Positions 21,339-29,723 of a stretch of 37,771 nucleotides of DNA are shown here, piece after piece (the stretch's first letter is position 1; every line of letters begins with the position of its first letter). Source of the stretch: Candidatus Cybelea sp. (lineage in GTDB: Bacteria; Vulcanimicrobiota; Vulcanimicrobiia; Vulcanimicrobiales; Vulcanimicrobiaceae); assembly GCA_036489315.1 (NCBI GenBank), contig DASXFZ010000035.1, forward strand, positions 1 to 37,771, read 5' to 3'. The position numbers were made by a program, and so were the translations under genes. Below the pieces are notes generated by a model, which searched no databases, had not been told where the DNA came from, and saw only the letters and a program-made list of their open reading frames with translations.

Positions 21339-21769
21339 CTCGAGGCCTCCGGAATCACGCGATCGAGCATGAAGTCGGCGAGTCCCCGGACCGCCTGCGG
21401 CTCTCCGGCGCGCGCCTCCTCGAGCTCCGTGCGCACCGTCGCCTGCGCCTGTTCGACGGCCTGCTGCGCACGCTGTGAGTAACCGATCGAGATTTCCGCC
21501 GCCTCGTTCGAAGCCGCAGCGCGCTGTGCTGCGACGCGATGCTCGGCATCGCGCCGCGCGGCAGCGCGGATCTCTTCGGCCTGCGCCCGCAGCGTGGCCG
21601 CTTCGGCTTGATAGCGGTCGTAGTCGGAGACCAGGCTGTTGATGTACTGCCGTCGCCGGGAGATCGCGGCCGCGACCGGGCGCAAAAAGACCACGTACAA
21701 CACCGCGAAAAAGATCGCGAAGTTGATCAGCTGCACGACCAGCGTCCCGTTGACCGACAGGAACGACAT
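21335..21769 (-). CDS. atpF: F1Fo ATP synthase subunit b/b' (first copy)
   Basis: 144 residues; MSFLSVNGTLVVQLINFAIF then a membrane helix and FLRPVAAAISRRRQYINSLVSDYDRYQAEAATLRAQAEEIRAAARRDAEHRV, the standard single-pass plus coiled-coil layout of subunit b. It lies between atpE and the second b gene, six bases after atpE. I cannot tell from sequence alone which of the pair corresponds to b and which to b'. Confidence 0.9.
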   Translation of the reverse strand: MSFLSVNGTLVVQLINFAIFFAVLYVVFLRPVAAAISRRRQYINSLVSDYDRYQAEAATLRAQAEEIRAAARRDAEHRVAAQRAAASNEAAEISIGYSQRAQQAVEQAQATVRTELEEARAGEPQAVRGLADFMLDRVIPEASR

Positions 21770-21775
21770 CGAGCC

Positions 21776-22054
21776 TTATTTCACCAGCGACGAGATGATC
21801 GCCGGAACCCTGGCGACGACGAGCAGGATGTAGAACGAGAGCGCGATGGCGATGAACGGCACCGCTTCCAAGACGCCGACGCCCAGGAACATGAACAGGA
21901 AGATGTTGGGCCGCGCCTCGGGCTGCCGGGAGATCGACTCGACCGCCTTTGCGGCAACGGTTCCGTCGCCGACGGCCGAACCGAAGGCCACGCCCGAGAT
22001 GATGATGCCGAACGAGATGAGCGCTGCGGCTGCGATTAAAGCTTGGGGATTCAA
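21776..22054 (-). CDS. atpE: F1Fo ATP synthase subunit c
   Basis: 92 residues; two membrane helices joined by the polar loop SRQPEARPN (Arg43-Gln44-Pro45-Glu46), forming the rotor ring. The ion-carrying carboxylate is Glu63 in helix 2 (GVGVLEAVPFIAIAL). The residue after it is Ala, not Ser/Thr, and no Gln is seen in the matching place of helix 1, so the Na-binding signature is absent and proton coupling is inferred. It lies between atpB and the b genes with 6-12 base gaps. Confidence 0.96.
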   Translation of the reverse strand: MNPQALIAAAALISFGIIISGVAFGSAVGDGTVAAKAVESISRQPEARPNIFLFMFLGVGVLEAVPFIAIALSFYILLVVARVPAIISSLVK

Positions 22055-22066
22055 GGGTTTTCCTTT

Positions 22067-22798
22067 CTAATGGTCGTCGGCAAGCGCCAGCGAGAGATAG
22101 ACGATTGCCAGCAACGTAAAGACGAAAGCTTGGATCGTTCCAACGAAGAAGTTGAAGAACTGAATCAGCACGGGCACGACGGCGACGCCGAGCGAGAGAT
22201 TGAAGAAGCCGATGCTGATGTGCGCGAGGATGATCGAGGTCACGATGATGAAGAGCAGCTCGCCGACGAAAATATTAAAGAAGAGCCGCGCGGCAAGCGT
22301 GATCGGTCGAAGGATCTCGTCGAGAACGTTGACCAGAAAGAGGGCGGGGAACGGTTTGAACACGTGTCCGAGATAGCCCGCGCCCTTTTTGCGAAACGCC
22401 ACGACCTGAATCATGAAGAAGACGACGAGCGCAAGCGGAACGACGGTGTTGAGGTCGGCCGTCGGCGAGCCGCCGAAGGGCAGACCCAACGCCTTGAACG
22501 GCAGCATGCCGAACTGGTTGAGCAAAAAGATGAAGATGAAAAGGGCGACGAAAAACGGGACGAACGGCTCTCCCTCCTCGCCCAGCACGCTCGTGACCAG
22601 ATCGGCGATATAGTTGAAGACCGCTTCGAGCACGGCTTGGCGTCTGGTCACATACGGCGATCGGTAGCTGGCGCCGATCCAGCCGAGGAACAGCAACGCC
22701 ACGATCATGACGAGCCAGGTCGTCACGATTGTGTCGGCATGAACCGCCCCGAGGACGGGCAGATGCCAGAGTATGTGTTCGCCGATGTGTTCGTGCAC
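22067..22798 (-). CDS. atpB: F1Fo ATP synthase subunit a
   Basis: 243 residues, about six membrane helices; provides the half-channels for ion translocation. The essential Arg is Arg171 in RPITLAARLFFNIFVGE, where the common LFGN is LFFN. The C-terminal helix IQAFVFTLLAIVYLSLAL and FLLNQFGMLP are family features. The start ATG at 22798 lies 12 bases after the atpI-like stop. Confidence 0.96.
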   Translation of the reverse strand: MHEHIGEHILWHLPVLGAVHADTIVTTWLVMIVALLFLGWIGASYRSPYVTRRQAVLEAVFNYIADLVTSVLGEEGEPFVPFFVALFIFIFLLNQFGMLPFKALGLPFGGSPTADLNTVVPLALVVFFMIQVVAFRKKGAGYLGHVFKPFPALFLVNVLDEILRPITLAARLFFNIFVGELLFIIVTSIILAHISIGFFNLSLGVAVVPVLIQFFNFFVGTIQAFVFTLLAIVYLSLALADDH

Positions 22799-22810
22799 CG
22801 ATAGTGTCCG

Positions 22811-23221
22811 TTAAGGCTTCCGTCTAAAGACTCGCAGCGCGCCTAAGGCATACGCGGCGAGGGGGAAAAAGAAACCAGCCAAAAACGGCCCGAGCGACCA
22901 CCACGGTCCGCGGGCCGCCAGCGCCGCGGCTACTATACTAAAGCCCGCCAGCCGCAGTAAACTACTTAACCCAAAGAAGATGGGGCTGCGCGTTTCCGCC
23001 AAGCGCTCGCTACCTCGCATGATCGCGAGCATGTTGGCGATTCCGCAAACGGCTCCAACCGAAAGCGCCAGACTTGCAAACCAGGACAACGGCAAGAGAA
23101 GGAGTGAGAGGGCGGCGGCCACCGCGCCGGAGACCGCTGCAACGGACCACTTGAGACGATAATAGGCCGCGAGATCTGCCGTCGACTCGGCGCCGCTGTA
23201 GCTACGTCGGTCCGGAGGCAT
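22811..23221 (-). CDS. atpI: AtpI-like membrane protein
   Basis: About 136 residues with four hydrophobic segments and a short cytoplasmic N-terminus, in the exact position of atpI (ATP synthase assembly/c-ring factor) just before atpB. Motifs are weak, as usual for the family: YYRLKWSVAAVSGAVAAALSLLLL, VCGIANMLAIMRGSERL, and a GPFLAGFFFPLAAYALGAL last helix. The start is uncertain: ATG at 23221 (GGGA 5 bases upstream) is used here; in-frame ATGs at 23236 and 23269 are alternatives. Confidence 0.72.
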   Translation of the reverse strand: MPPDRRSYSGAESTADLAAYYRLKWSVAAVSGAVAAALSLLLLPLSWFASLALSVGAVCGIANMLAIMRGSERLAETRSPIFFGLSSLLRLAGFSIVAAALAARGPWWSLGPFLAGFFFPLAAYALGALRVFRRKP

Positions 23222-23413
23222 ATCCTTCCCAGCCATCAGTTGTCTAGGAGTCCGTGGGGTTGTGCCCATTTTCGGATTTTGCGACGAACTTTGTTCGAAG
23301 ACGAGGCGCGATGAGCGACAAAAGCGGCGCTTTGCGAGCGAAGAGCAACGAAGTATTCGGACAAAAGGCGGCGCAAAGACGAGAATTTGGCATAACCCTA
23401 CAGGCTCCTTAGC
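23222..23413 (-). other. leader region between atpZ-like and atpI-like genes
   Basis: This is the largest break inside the minus-strand series and is less GC-rich than its surroundings. It contains a small perfect stem (CGAAC-TTT-GTTCG, about 23264-23292 region) and, on the minus strand, a 49-codon frame from 23393 to 23244 with AAGGAG 11 bases upstream. That frame has codon use unlike neighbouring genes and a Cys/Ser-rich product without recognisable features. It may be an mRNA leader, a promoter region for the core atp genes or a dispersed repeat; I cannot decide. Confidence 0.35.
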
Positions 23414-23602
23414 TTATGTCATTGACTTCGCGAGCAGACGAAAGGCCGAGTACGCGCCGACGATGCCGCCGGCCATCAATCCGCCGGGCGCGAAGGCGGG
23501 CTGCGCGAACCGTTCCGCCGCTAGTATTCCGGCGCCGAGCCCGAGGATGGCGCAGCCGGCGAAGCTTCCGCCGGCGAGGAGAACCGGCAGAAGCGTCTTC
23601 AC
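23414..23602 (-). CDS. atpZ: AtpZ-like small membrane protein
   Basis: 62 residues forming two Gly-rich membrane helices (about 5-28, LPVLLAGGSFAGCAILGLGAGILAA, and 38-58, APGGLMAGGIVGAYSAFRLL). Size, hairpin topology and position upstream of atpI/atpB fit AtpZ (F0F1-ATPase subunit, Ca/Mg transporter-like family). The ATG overlaps the wecB stop by four bases (ATGA), so it is translated with the sugar-epimerase gene although it belongs functionally to the ATP synthase. Confidence 0.7.
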   Translation of the reverse strand: MKTLLPVLLAGGSFAGCAILGLGAGILAAERFAQPAFAPGGLMAGGIVGAYSAFRLLAKSMT

Positions 23603-24771
23603 TGCGGGGAAACGACCTTAGGGTTCTTCGGGTCGAAAGGTTCGGGATAGCCTCCCGAGCGCAGCCGAGCCAGCAGCCACTCGACGATCCGCGGCGAGGC
23701 AAAGCCGTCGCCGTAGGGATTCTGCGCGTGGGCCATCGCCGTGTAGGCGGCCTCGTCGGTGAGCAGCCGGCTCGCAGCCTCGAGAATCCGCTCTCGCCGG
23801 TGACCGATCAGCGCCAGCGTCCCGGCGGCGAGGCCTTCGGGGCGCTCGGTCTCGTCGCGCATGACGAGGACCGGTTTTCCTAGGCACGGCGCCTCTTCTT
23901 GAATGCCGCCCGAGTCGGTGAGGACGAACGTCGATCCTTTGACCGCGGCGACCATCTCGCCGTAGTCGACCGGGTCGACGAGCCAGATGCCCGGTGCCTC
24001 GCCCAGGAGCTCGCGCGCGATCGGAGCCACCCGCGGCGAGGGATGGACCGGCCAGTAGATCTGGGGTTTGAGCGGAAGCTCGCTGATCGCCCGCAGGGCT
24101 TCGCATATCTCACCCATGTGGGGATGGTTTTCGCGGCGGTGCGCGGTGACGACGACGATCGGGCGTGCCGGATCGAGCTCGTCCCAGCGCGGCGGCGTGG
24201 CGAGATCGCGACGCCGCGCCGTTTCCAGGAAGGCATCGATAACGGTGTTGCCCGTCACAACGACGTCGTTGGGTTCGACGTTCTCGACGAGCAGGTGTTC
24301 GCGCGCCAGCGGCGTCGGGGAAAAGTGGTACGACGTGATCGTCCCGGTCAGCCGCCGGTTCATCTCTTCGGGAAACGGCAGCCAGCGATTGCTGGTGCGC
24401 AGACCCGCCTCGACGTGCCCGACCGGAATCTGCTGATAGAAGGCCGCCAGCGCCGCCGCCGTGCTCGTCGTCGTATCGCCGTGAACCAGCACGACGTCCG
24501 GGCGCGCGTCGGCGAGTGCCGGCTCCATTCCCGTCAGGACGCGCGTCGTGATCTCAGTGAGCGTCTGGTCCTCCGTCATCACGTTGAGGTCGTAGTCGGG
24601 AACGATCGCAAAAAACTCGAGCAGATCGTCGAGCATGCGGCGGTGCTGCGCGGTCACGCAGACGCGGTGGACGATATCGGGCTGCGCCTGCAGCGCGTGG
24701 ACGACCGGGGCCATTTTGATCGTGTCCGGGCGGGTGCCGAAAACGGTCATTACCCGCAGTTCATTCGACAT
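23599..24771 (-). CDS. wecB: UDP-N-acetylglucosamine 2-epimerase (non-hydrolysing)
   Basis: 390 residues; interconverts UDP-GlcNAc and UDP-ManNAc for cell-surface polymers. Seen: VFGTRPDTIKMAPV (the family normally has GTRPE), VHGDTTTSTAAALAAF, GHVEAGLRT followed by FPEEMNRRLTG, VTGNTVIDA, TAHRRENH, and the UDP-binding LTDSGGIQEEAPCLGKPVLVMRDETERPEG. GT-B fold and normal length. It overlaps wecA by one base (TAATG) and atpZ by four. Together with wecA it would initiate a ManNAc- or GlcNAc-containing wall or surface polysaccharide. Confidence 0.95.
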   Translation of the reverse strand: MSNELRVMTVFGTRPDTIKMAPVVHALQAQPDIVHRVCVTAQHRRMLDDLLEFFAIVPDYDLNVMTEDQTLTEITTRVLTGMEPALADARPDVVLVHGDTTTSTAAALAAFYQQIPVGHVEAGLRTSNRWLPFPEEMNRRLTGTITSYHFSPTPLAREHLLVENVEPNDVVVTGNTVIDAFLETARRRDLATPPRWDELDPARPIVVVTAHRRENHPHMGEICEALRAISELPLKPQIYWPVHPSPRVAPIARELLGEAPGIWLVDPVDYGEMVAAVKGSTFVLTDSGGIQEEAPCLGKPVLVMRDETERPEGLAAGTLALIGHRRERILEAASRLLTDEAAYTAMAHAQNPYGDGFASPRIVEWLLARLRSGGYPEPFDPKNPKVVSPQ

Positions 24772-25820
24772 TATGATACGTGCCTAAAGACGTGCGTGAA
24801 CTCGCCCGAGAATGCGAGCGCCACCGCTCCGAGAACGAAGCAGACCGCGTACAAAAGCAGCACGGCTTGGCGCACGTTGAGACCGAAGCGAAAGATCAGC
24901 TGGTGGTGAAAGTGTCCGCGGTCGGCTTCGGTGATCCGCTTGCCGCTGGTCGCCCGCCGGACGATAGCCGCTGCGGTGTCGAGCACCGGAAGGGCCAAAA
25001 CGAGCAGCGGGACGACGATGCTGATCGCAATGGCCGTCTTGCTGGCACCGATTATAGAGACCGTGCCGAAGACGTAGCCGATGAAGAGCGATCCCGCATC
25101 GCCGAGGATGATGCGGGCCGGATTAAAGTTATAAGGAAGAAAGCCGAGCGCCGCACCCGCCAGCGCGATGACGACCAGGGCGACGACCGGATTCGCGTGC
25201 AGTACCGCGATGATGAAGAGGAAGATGCTGGAAATCGCCGCGACGCCGGCGAGCAGACCGTCGAGGCCGTCGAGGAAGTTGATCGCGTTCATCATGCCGA
25301 CGTACCAGAGCAGCGTCAGCGGGACCCCGACCCAGAGCGGAAAATCGATCCAGTTCGTGCCGGGATTACGGTCGAAGGGATTGTTGATGCCCGGGATGAC
25401 GAATCCGTAGAGCATCGAGATCGACGCGACGACGACTTGAGCGATCAGCTTGTTTCGCGGGCGCATCTGCATCACGTCGTCCCAAATGCCGACTCCGACG
25501 ATCAGCAGGCTCCCGAAGAGCAGCCCGACGAGTTTGTGCACCGCGTCGAACTGATCGCCCGGAGGCATAAGGCGGAAGGGCGAGGCCATCGCGACGCCCA
25601 GCACGGCAAAGAGCGCGAAGGCGAACCCGAAGAAAACCGCGATGCCGCCGATGCGCGGTTTGGGCGAGTCGTGCATGCGCCGCTCGTCCCCCGCGGCATC
25701 GACGATTCCGAGACGATTCGCCAGCCGGACGATCAGCGGAGTACCCAGGAGACTGACGAGCCCCGCCAAGCCGAAAGCCGCCGCGTACACCGCGGCAGCG
25801 CTCAGCACGTGAGGATTCAC
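24771..25820 (-). CDS. wecA: undecaprenyl-phosphate GlcNAc-1-phosphate transferase (WecA/TagO family)
   Basis: 349 residues, about ten to eleven membrane helices; transfers GlcNAc-1-P to undecaprenyl phosphate. Seen: KPRIGGIAVF (54-63), GIWDDVMQMRPRNKL with Asp114-Asp115, NAINFLDGLDGLLAG (178-192), ILGDAGSLFIGY, and the cytoplasmic HFHHQL. These are the PNPT-superfamily catalytic motifs. The start is GTG at 25820, in a GTGA overlap with comEB; the long upstream in-frame extension lies in comEB and is not real. It acts immediately before WecB-dependent sugars in surface polymer synthesis. Confidence 0.94.
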   Translation of the reverse strand: MNPHVLSAAAVYAAAFGLAGLVSLLGTPLIVRLANRLGIVDAAGDERRMHDSPKPRIGGIAVFFGFAFALFAVLGVAMASPFRLMPPGDQFDAVHKLVGLLFGSLLIVGVGIWDDVMQMRPRNKLIAQVVVASISMLYGFVIPGINNPFDRNPGTNWIDFPLWVGVPLTLLWYVGMMNAINFLDGLDGLLAGVAAISSIFLFIIAVLHANPVVALVVIALAGAALGFLPYNFNPARIILGDAGSLFIGYVFGTVSIIGASKTAIAISIVVPLLVLALPVLDTAAAIVRRATSGKRITEADRGHFHHQLIFRFGLNVRQAVLLLYAVCFVLGAVALAFSGEFTHVFRHVS

Positions 25821-26260
25821 CCCCGCGCTCCTTCGAGCATCGAATAGGCCAGTACGGCTACTCCGGCTTCGGCCAGCAGCTGCGCTGCGATCGGATCTGG
25901 GTACGGCTGATCGTAGACGATCTTCGCGACGCCGGCGCTGATCAGCAGCTTCGAACAGTTCACGCACGGCTGATGCGTGCAGTACGCAACGGCCTCGGCC
26001 AGACTGACGCCGTGCAGCGCGCCTTGAACGACCGCGTTGGCTTCCGCGTGCGTCGCCCGCACGCAATGATCGTTTACCAGCTCGCAGCCGACTTCAGTGC
26101 AATGCGCGACGCCGCGCGGCGCGCCGTTATAGCCCGTCGTGAGAATGCGGTGCCCGCGCGTCAGCACACAGCCGACGGCCGCTCGCGGGCAGGTCGCGCG
26201 CGTGCTGACGGTCTGCGCGATCTGCATGAAGTACTCATCCCAACCGGGGCGCACGGGCAA
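25817..26260 (-). CDS. comEB: dCMP deaminase / ComEB-type zinc deaminase
   Basis: 147 residues of the cytidine/deoxycytidylate deaminase family. Zinc site: THAEANAV (His and catalytic Glu) plus QPCVNCSKLL (two Cys); extra metal ligands typical of dCMP deaminases appear as CPRAAVG and HCTEVGCELVNDHC. It would convert dCMP to dUMP for thymidylate synthesis. The start is TTG at 26260 (GTG two codons in is an alternative), two bases after the glyA stop. In Firmicutes the homologue is called ComEB because of its operon, not because it is known to act in competence. Confidence 0.9.
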   Translation of the reverse strand: MPVRPGWDEYFMQIAQTVSTRATCPRAAVGCVLTRGHRILTTGYNGAPRGVAHCTEVGCELVNDHCVRATHAEANAVVQGALHGVSLAEAVAYCTHQPCVNCSKLLISAGVAKIVYDQPYPDPIAAQLLAEAGVAVLAYSMLEGARG

Positions 26261-26262
26261 CG

Positions 26263-27510
26263 TCAGGGGACGTCGAAGCGAGAGGTTAGCTCGCGTACGC
26301 GGGCTCCGAGCCGCTCGATCTGAGAGCGCTGCTCGATATCGCCGAAGGCGTCACAGATGATCCGCGCCACTTCGCGGCACTCCTCGACGCCGAAGCCGCG
26401 CGTCGTGATCGCCGGCGTCCCGACGCGAATGCCGCTGGCGACGAACGGCTTCTGCAGATCGAAAGGAATCGCGTTCTTATTGACCGTGACGCTGATCTCG
26501 TCCAAATACGCCTCGACCGCTTTGCCGGTGAGGCCTTTGACCGATACGTCGACGAGCATCAAATGGGTATCGGTTCCGCCGCCCACCAATCGCAGTCCCG
26601 CGCGCGTAAACTCGTCGGCCATCGCACGCGCGTTTTCGACGACGCGGCGCTGGTAGTCGACGAACTCAGGCGCGAGCGCTTCGCCGAAGGCCACCGCCTT
26701 CGCCGCGATCGTGTGCATCAACGGGCCGCCTTGGATGCCGGGAAAGACGCTCTTGTCCAGCGGCTGCGCCCACTGGCTGGTGCACAGCACGAAACCGCCG
26801 CGCGGACCGCGCATCGTCTTGTGCGTCGTCGAAGTGACGAAATCGGCGACGGGGATCGGCGAGGGATGAAGCCCCGCGGCGACCAGGCCCGCGACGTGCG
26901 CGAAGTCGACGAGCAGGGTCGCGCCGATCTCCCGCGCGATCTCGGCAAAGGGTTCGTACTCCATGATGCGCGGATAGGCGCTCGCCCCGGCGACGATCAG
27001 CTTCGGCCGGTGCTCGCGCGCGAGCGAACGCACCTCGTCGAAATCGATCAGCTCGGTATCTTTGCGGACGCCGTACGCCAGCGCGTTATAGAGCTTTCCT
27101 GAGAAGCTGACCTTCGTTCCGTGGGTAAGGTGCCCGCCGTGCGCGAGCGACATTCCCAGAACCGTGTCGCCCGGCTGCAGCACGGCCATGAAGACGGCCA
27201 TGTTCGCCTGCGCGCCCGAGTGCGGCTGCACGTTGGCATGATCGGCTTTAAAGATGCGACCGAGCCGCTGGAGTGCAAGCGTCTCGGCGACGTCGACCCA
27301 CTGGCAGCCGCCATAGTACCGCTTTCCCGGATAGCCTTCGGCGTATTTATTGGTCAGAACCGATGCATTGGCTTCGCGAACGGCTCGGCTCGCGTAGTTC
27401 TCCGACGCAATGAGCTCGAGGTTCTCGCGCTGCCGCCGCTCCTCGCCGGCGATCGCGGCGAAGAGCTCGGGGTCCGCCGACTCGATGTGGTTTGGGGTCA
27501 GGATCTCCAT
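26263..27510 (-). CDS. glyA: serine hydroxymethyltransferase
   Basis: 415 residues; PLP enzyme making glycine and methylene-THF from serine. Seen: [55 protein letters not shown], the PLP lysine in [14 protein letters not shown], and the C-terminal [15 protein letters not shown]. The start is ATG at 27510, matching the family N-terminus; the open frame upstream is intergenic. First gene of the long minus-strand series, divergent from the isomerase-like gene at 27602. Confidence 0.97.
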   Translation of the reverse strand: MEILTPNHIESADPELFAAIAGEERRQRENLELIASENYASRAVREANASVLTNKYAEGYPGKRYYGGCQWVDVAETLALQRLGRIFKADHANVQPHSGAQANMAVFMAVLQPGDTVLGMSLAHGGHLTHGTKVSFSGKLYNALAYGVRKDTELIDFDEVRSLAREHRPKLIVAGASAYPRIMEYEPFAEIAREIGATLLVDFAHVAGLVAAGLHPSPIPVADFVTSTTHKTMRGPRGGFVLCTSQWAQPLDKSVFPGIQGGPLMHTIAAKAVAFGEALAPEFVDYQRRVVENARAMADEFTRAGLRLVGGGTDTHLMLVDVSVKGLTGKAVEAYLDEISVTVNKNAIPFDLQKPFVASGIRVGTPAITTRGFGVEECREVARIICDAFGDIEQRSQIERLGARVRELTSRFDVP

Positions 27511-27601
27511 TGCCGTGCTTCTTTGGGTGTTTGCGCGCCGGTGACCTTGAGAGTGCTGGGACGAGGGTGAGCACCGGTGAGCGGTCGAAAATCCGAGCCC
27601 G
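27511..27601. promoter_or_regulatory. divergent promoter region glyA / isomerase-like gene
   Basis: A 91-base gap between two divergent genes, so it should hold promoters for both, including the main promoter for the glyA-to-rarA series. It contains a CACCGGTGAGC-type repeat (two copies of CGGTGA near 27550-27580). I see no clear -10/-35 pair on either strand. Confidence 0.35.
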
Positions 27602-28354
27602 ATGAAGCTTGCTTGCGCGAGCAGTGCCTTCGGGCGCGAGATCGAGAACGGCGAGCTCACACAACTCGAGTTTTTGGATCTATGCGCGCACGAGCTTGCG
27701 TGCGACGGCGTCGTGCTGGACGTGCACCATTTCCCTCGGGTCGACGCCGACTACCTCGCACAGATCAAGAAGATGGCCACCGACTGGGGACTGACGATCG
27801 CCGCGCTGAGCGACGCGAGCCTCTTCAAGGCAGAGGGCAGCTGCGTCGAGCGGATCTTCGACTACGCCGTCACGCTGGGCGCGCCGCTGATCGCCGCACC
27901 GCTCTGCTACGAAACGGAGTGCTCTTGGCCGCAACAGCTCGCGCGGTTGGGCGACACGACGTCGCTGGCCAAAGCGGCTAACGTTACTCTTGCGCTGCGA
28001 AACGCGCCTTCGACGTTTGCGAACAGCACGCACGATTGTAAGCGCGTTGTTAAAGAGACGGACTCCGCGTGGCTGCGGTATGGCCCCGATCCGGCGGCGC
28101 TCGACGGCGCGAGCGATCCACGCGCACTCGCACCGAACACCGTGCTGCTCTGGGCCCGCGTTCGCGCGGCCGAGCCGCAAACGATCGCCGTCGCGCAAGC
28201 ATTCGCCGGCTTCCGCGGCTTTGTCGTCCTCGACGAGCCCGGGGAAGACGCGGACGTCCGGCTCGCCGGCATCGCGCTGCGCGAGTGGCGCGACACCCTC
28301 TGCCAAGCCGCAAAGAGGAACTCAACCACAGATAGCGTCTTGCCCACGCGGTGA
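27602..28354 (+). CDS. sugar phosphate isomerase/epimerase-like TIM-barrel protein
   Basis: 250 residues resembling the xylose-isomerase-like TIM barrel (AP endonuclease 2 superfamily) sugar isomerases. The N-terminus is typical ([40 protein letters not shown], then [29 protein letters not shown]). The region after about residue 110 is more diverged and the usual metal-binding Glu/Asp/His set is not obvious to me, so catalytic activity is uncertain. Substrate unknown. A 7-bp hairpin (28359-28376) follows the stop without a U-tract. Confidence 0.72.
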   Translation: MKLACASSAFGREIENGELTQLEFLDLCAHELACDGVVLDVHHFPRVDADYLAQIKKMATDWGLTIAALSDASLFKAEGSCVERIFDYAVTLGAPLIAAPLCYETECSWPQQLARLGDTTSLAKAANVTLALRNAPSTFANSTHDCKRVVKETDSAWLRYGPDPAALDGASDPRALAPNTVLLWARVRAAEPQTIAVAQAFAGFRGFVVLDEPGEDADVRLAGIALREWRDTLCQAAKRNSTTDSVLPTR

Positions 28355-28703
28355 ACGAACCTGCGTTCTCGCAGGTGGGTGCGGCCCGGGCGCCCGTCCG
28401 CCAAGCATCGAGCCTCGCGATCCGTCGTCCCCGGAGCTTATGCTCCCTAGGTTTTCTAAGTCGGTTCGGTACCAACGTGCGCTGCGCGCTAAGCGCAGTC
28501 GAGCCCCTCTACCGTACCACCGCCGGTCAAGGGGGCCTGCGCCGGGTAGAGCGGTGGCGCAGTACGGCTCAGAGCGGGAGCATGGTTACGCTCTTCGCCG
28601 CACCGCGCCACCGCTCTACCCGGCACGGGCGTTTAGGAAGCTGCTGAACTTTGCGCGCGGAGCAAGCTAGTAGAAGGCGGATGTTTCCCGAAAGCGCGCT
28701 TCG
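28355..28703. other. 349-base non-coding region with serial hairpins
   Basis: The largest gap in the window. It contains five stem-loops in a row: ACCTGCG/CGCAGGT (28359-28376), GGAGC/GCTCC (28433-28446), CTGCGC/GCGCAG (28482-28498), GCCCCT/AGGGGGC (28503-28536) and the long element at 28541-28624. No tRNA or other known RNA is recognised. Short open frames cross it on both strands but run through the palindromes and look non-coding. The promoter for the downstream dgcA-like operon should lie in its last 60-80 bases. Confidence 0.5.
28541..28624. repeat. 84-base long-hairpin (palindromic) element
   Basis: A perfect 20-bp inverted repeat (28541-28560 and 28605-28624) whose interior continues as an imperfect stem (GT/AC, GGC/GCC and AGAGCG/CGCTCT with short symmetric mismatches) closing on a 12-base loop near 28577-28588. 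No transposase is nearby. The structure suits a REP/MITE-type dispersed palindrome or a structured RNA. Confidence 0.7.
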
Positions 28704-29723
28704 ATGTCTGCGATAACGATCTCCGTTACGGCGATGGACCTGCCGCTGGTTCACGTGTTCAAGATTGCGCGGGGCGAAGAAGCGGTCGCACGTACTGCAC
28801 TCGTGCGCGTGAGAGCCGGCGACCATGAGGGTCTCGGCGAGGCGACGCCCGTCGAACGCTACGGCGAGAGCGTGGAGAGCGTCATCGCCTACTTCGACGC
28901 ACATCCTCCGAGCGGCGACGACCCCTTCGCACTCGAGACGCTGCTGGACGCCCGCATCCCCGCCGCCGCGCGCGCCGGCCTCGATATCGCCCTTCACGAT
29001 CTCATCGGCAAGCAGCTCGGCAAACCGCTTTACGCCTTGCTCGGCCTCGACCCGTCGCAGACCCCGACGACTTCGTTTACGATCGGGATCGCGCCGCCGG
29101 ACGAGATGCTGCGCAAGGTCGATGAAGCGGCACACTATCCGATCCTCAAAGTGAAGGTCGGCGGCGGGCCGCCCGCCGACGACGTCGAGATGATCGCCGC
29201 GATTCGCGCCCGTTACGGCGGCGCGATTCGCATCGACGCCAACGAGGGCTGGACCGTGCAAGACGCGATCACGACGCTGCGCGAACTCCAACGCTATGAG
29301 ATCGAGTTTTGCGAGCAGCCCGTGCCGGCCGGAAATCCGCAGTGGCTGCGCGCGATCCGCGAGCGGGTCGACATCCCGATCGTCGCCGACGAGGACTGTT
29401 TGGTTGCAAGCGATCTTCCTCCGCTGGGCGGCTGCATCGACGGCGTCAACGTAAAGCTCGCGAAGACCGGCGGGATTCGCGGCGCACTCGCGATGATCCA
29501 CACCGCGCGGGCGATGGGCTTGAAAGTCATGCTCGGCTGCATGGTCGAGAGCGCCATTGCCGCAAGCGCCGCGGCGCATCTCTCGCCGCTCGTCGACTGG
29601 GCCGATATCGACGGGCCGCTGCTGATCGCCGACGACCCGTTTGCCGGCGTCGGCTACGACCGTGGAAAGCTCGTACTTTCGGACGAGCCTGGTCTGGGCG
29701 TACGCGCAAAGGAGGCGGCGTGA
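28704..29723 (+). CDS. dgcA: enolase-superfamily dipeptide epimerase / N-acetyl-D-Glu racemase (DgcA-like)
   Basis: 339 residues of the muconate-lactonising subgroup. Catalytic set seen: LKVKVGG with Lys149 and Lys151, metal ligands Asp178 (RIDANEG), Glu204 (FCEQPVP) and Asp229 (VADEDC), and Lys251 (NVKLAKTGG), plus MLGCMVESAIA. Family members epimerise L-Ala-D/L-Glu; when paired with a DUF1611 protein, as here, the enzyme is usually named DgcA and racemises N-acetyl-D-Glu. First gene of a six-gene operon; it overlaps the DUF1611 gene by four bases. Confidence 0.9.
   Translation: MSAITISVTAMDLPLVHVFKIARGEEAVARTALVRVRAGDHEGLGEATPVERYGESVESVIAYFDAHPPSGDDPFALETLLDARIPAAARAGLDIALHDLIGKQLGKPLYALLGLDPSQTPTTSFTIGIAPPDEMLRKVDEAAHYPILKVKVGGGPPADDVEMIAAIRARYGGAIRIDANEGWTVQDAITTLRELQRYEIEFCEQPVPAGNPQWLRAIRERVDIPIVADEDCLVASDLPPLGGCIDGVNVKLAKTGGIRGALAMIHTARAMGLKVMLGCMVESAIAASAAAHLSPLVDWADIDGPLLIADDPFAGVGYDRGKLVLSDEPGLGVRAKEAA

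Noticed and set aside
24780-25847. 355-codon plus-strand frame opposite wecA
   Set aside because: The product is highly charged and repetitive in Asp/Arg, whereas the minus strand encodes a clear WecA with all motifs.
28351-28647. 98-codon plus-strand frame in the hairpin-rich gap
   Set aside because: It crosses several perfect palindromes, has no ribosome binding site and no recognisable features.
28355-28703. possible tRNA or known structured RNA in the longest gap
   Set aside because: No acceptor/T-arm pairing or GTTCGA-type T-loop in the right setting, and no core of tmRNA, RNase P or SRP RNA was found.
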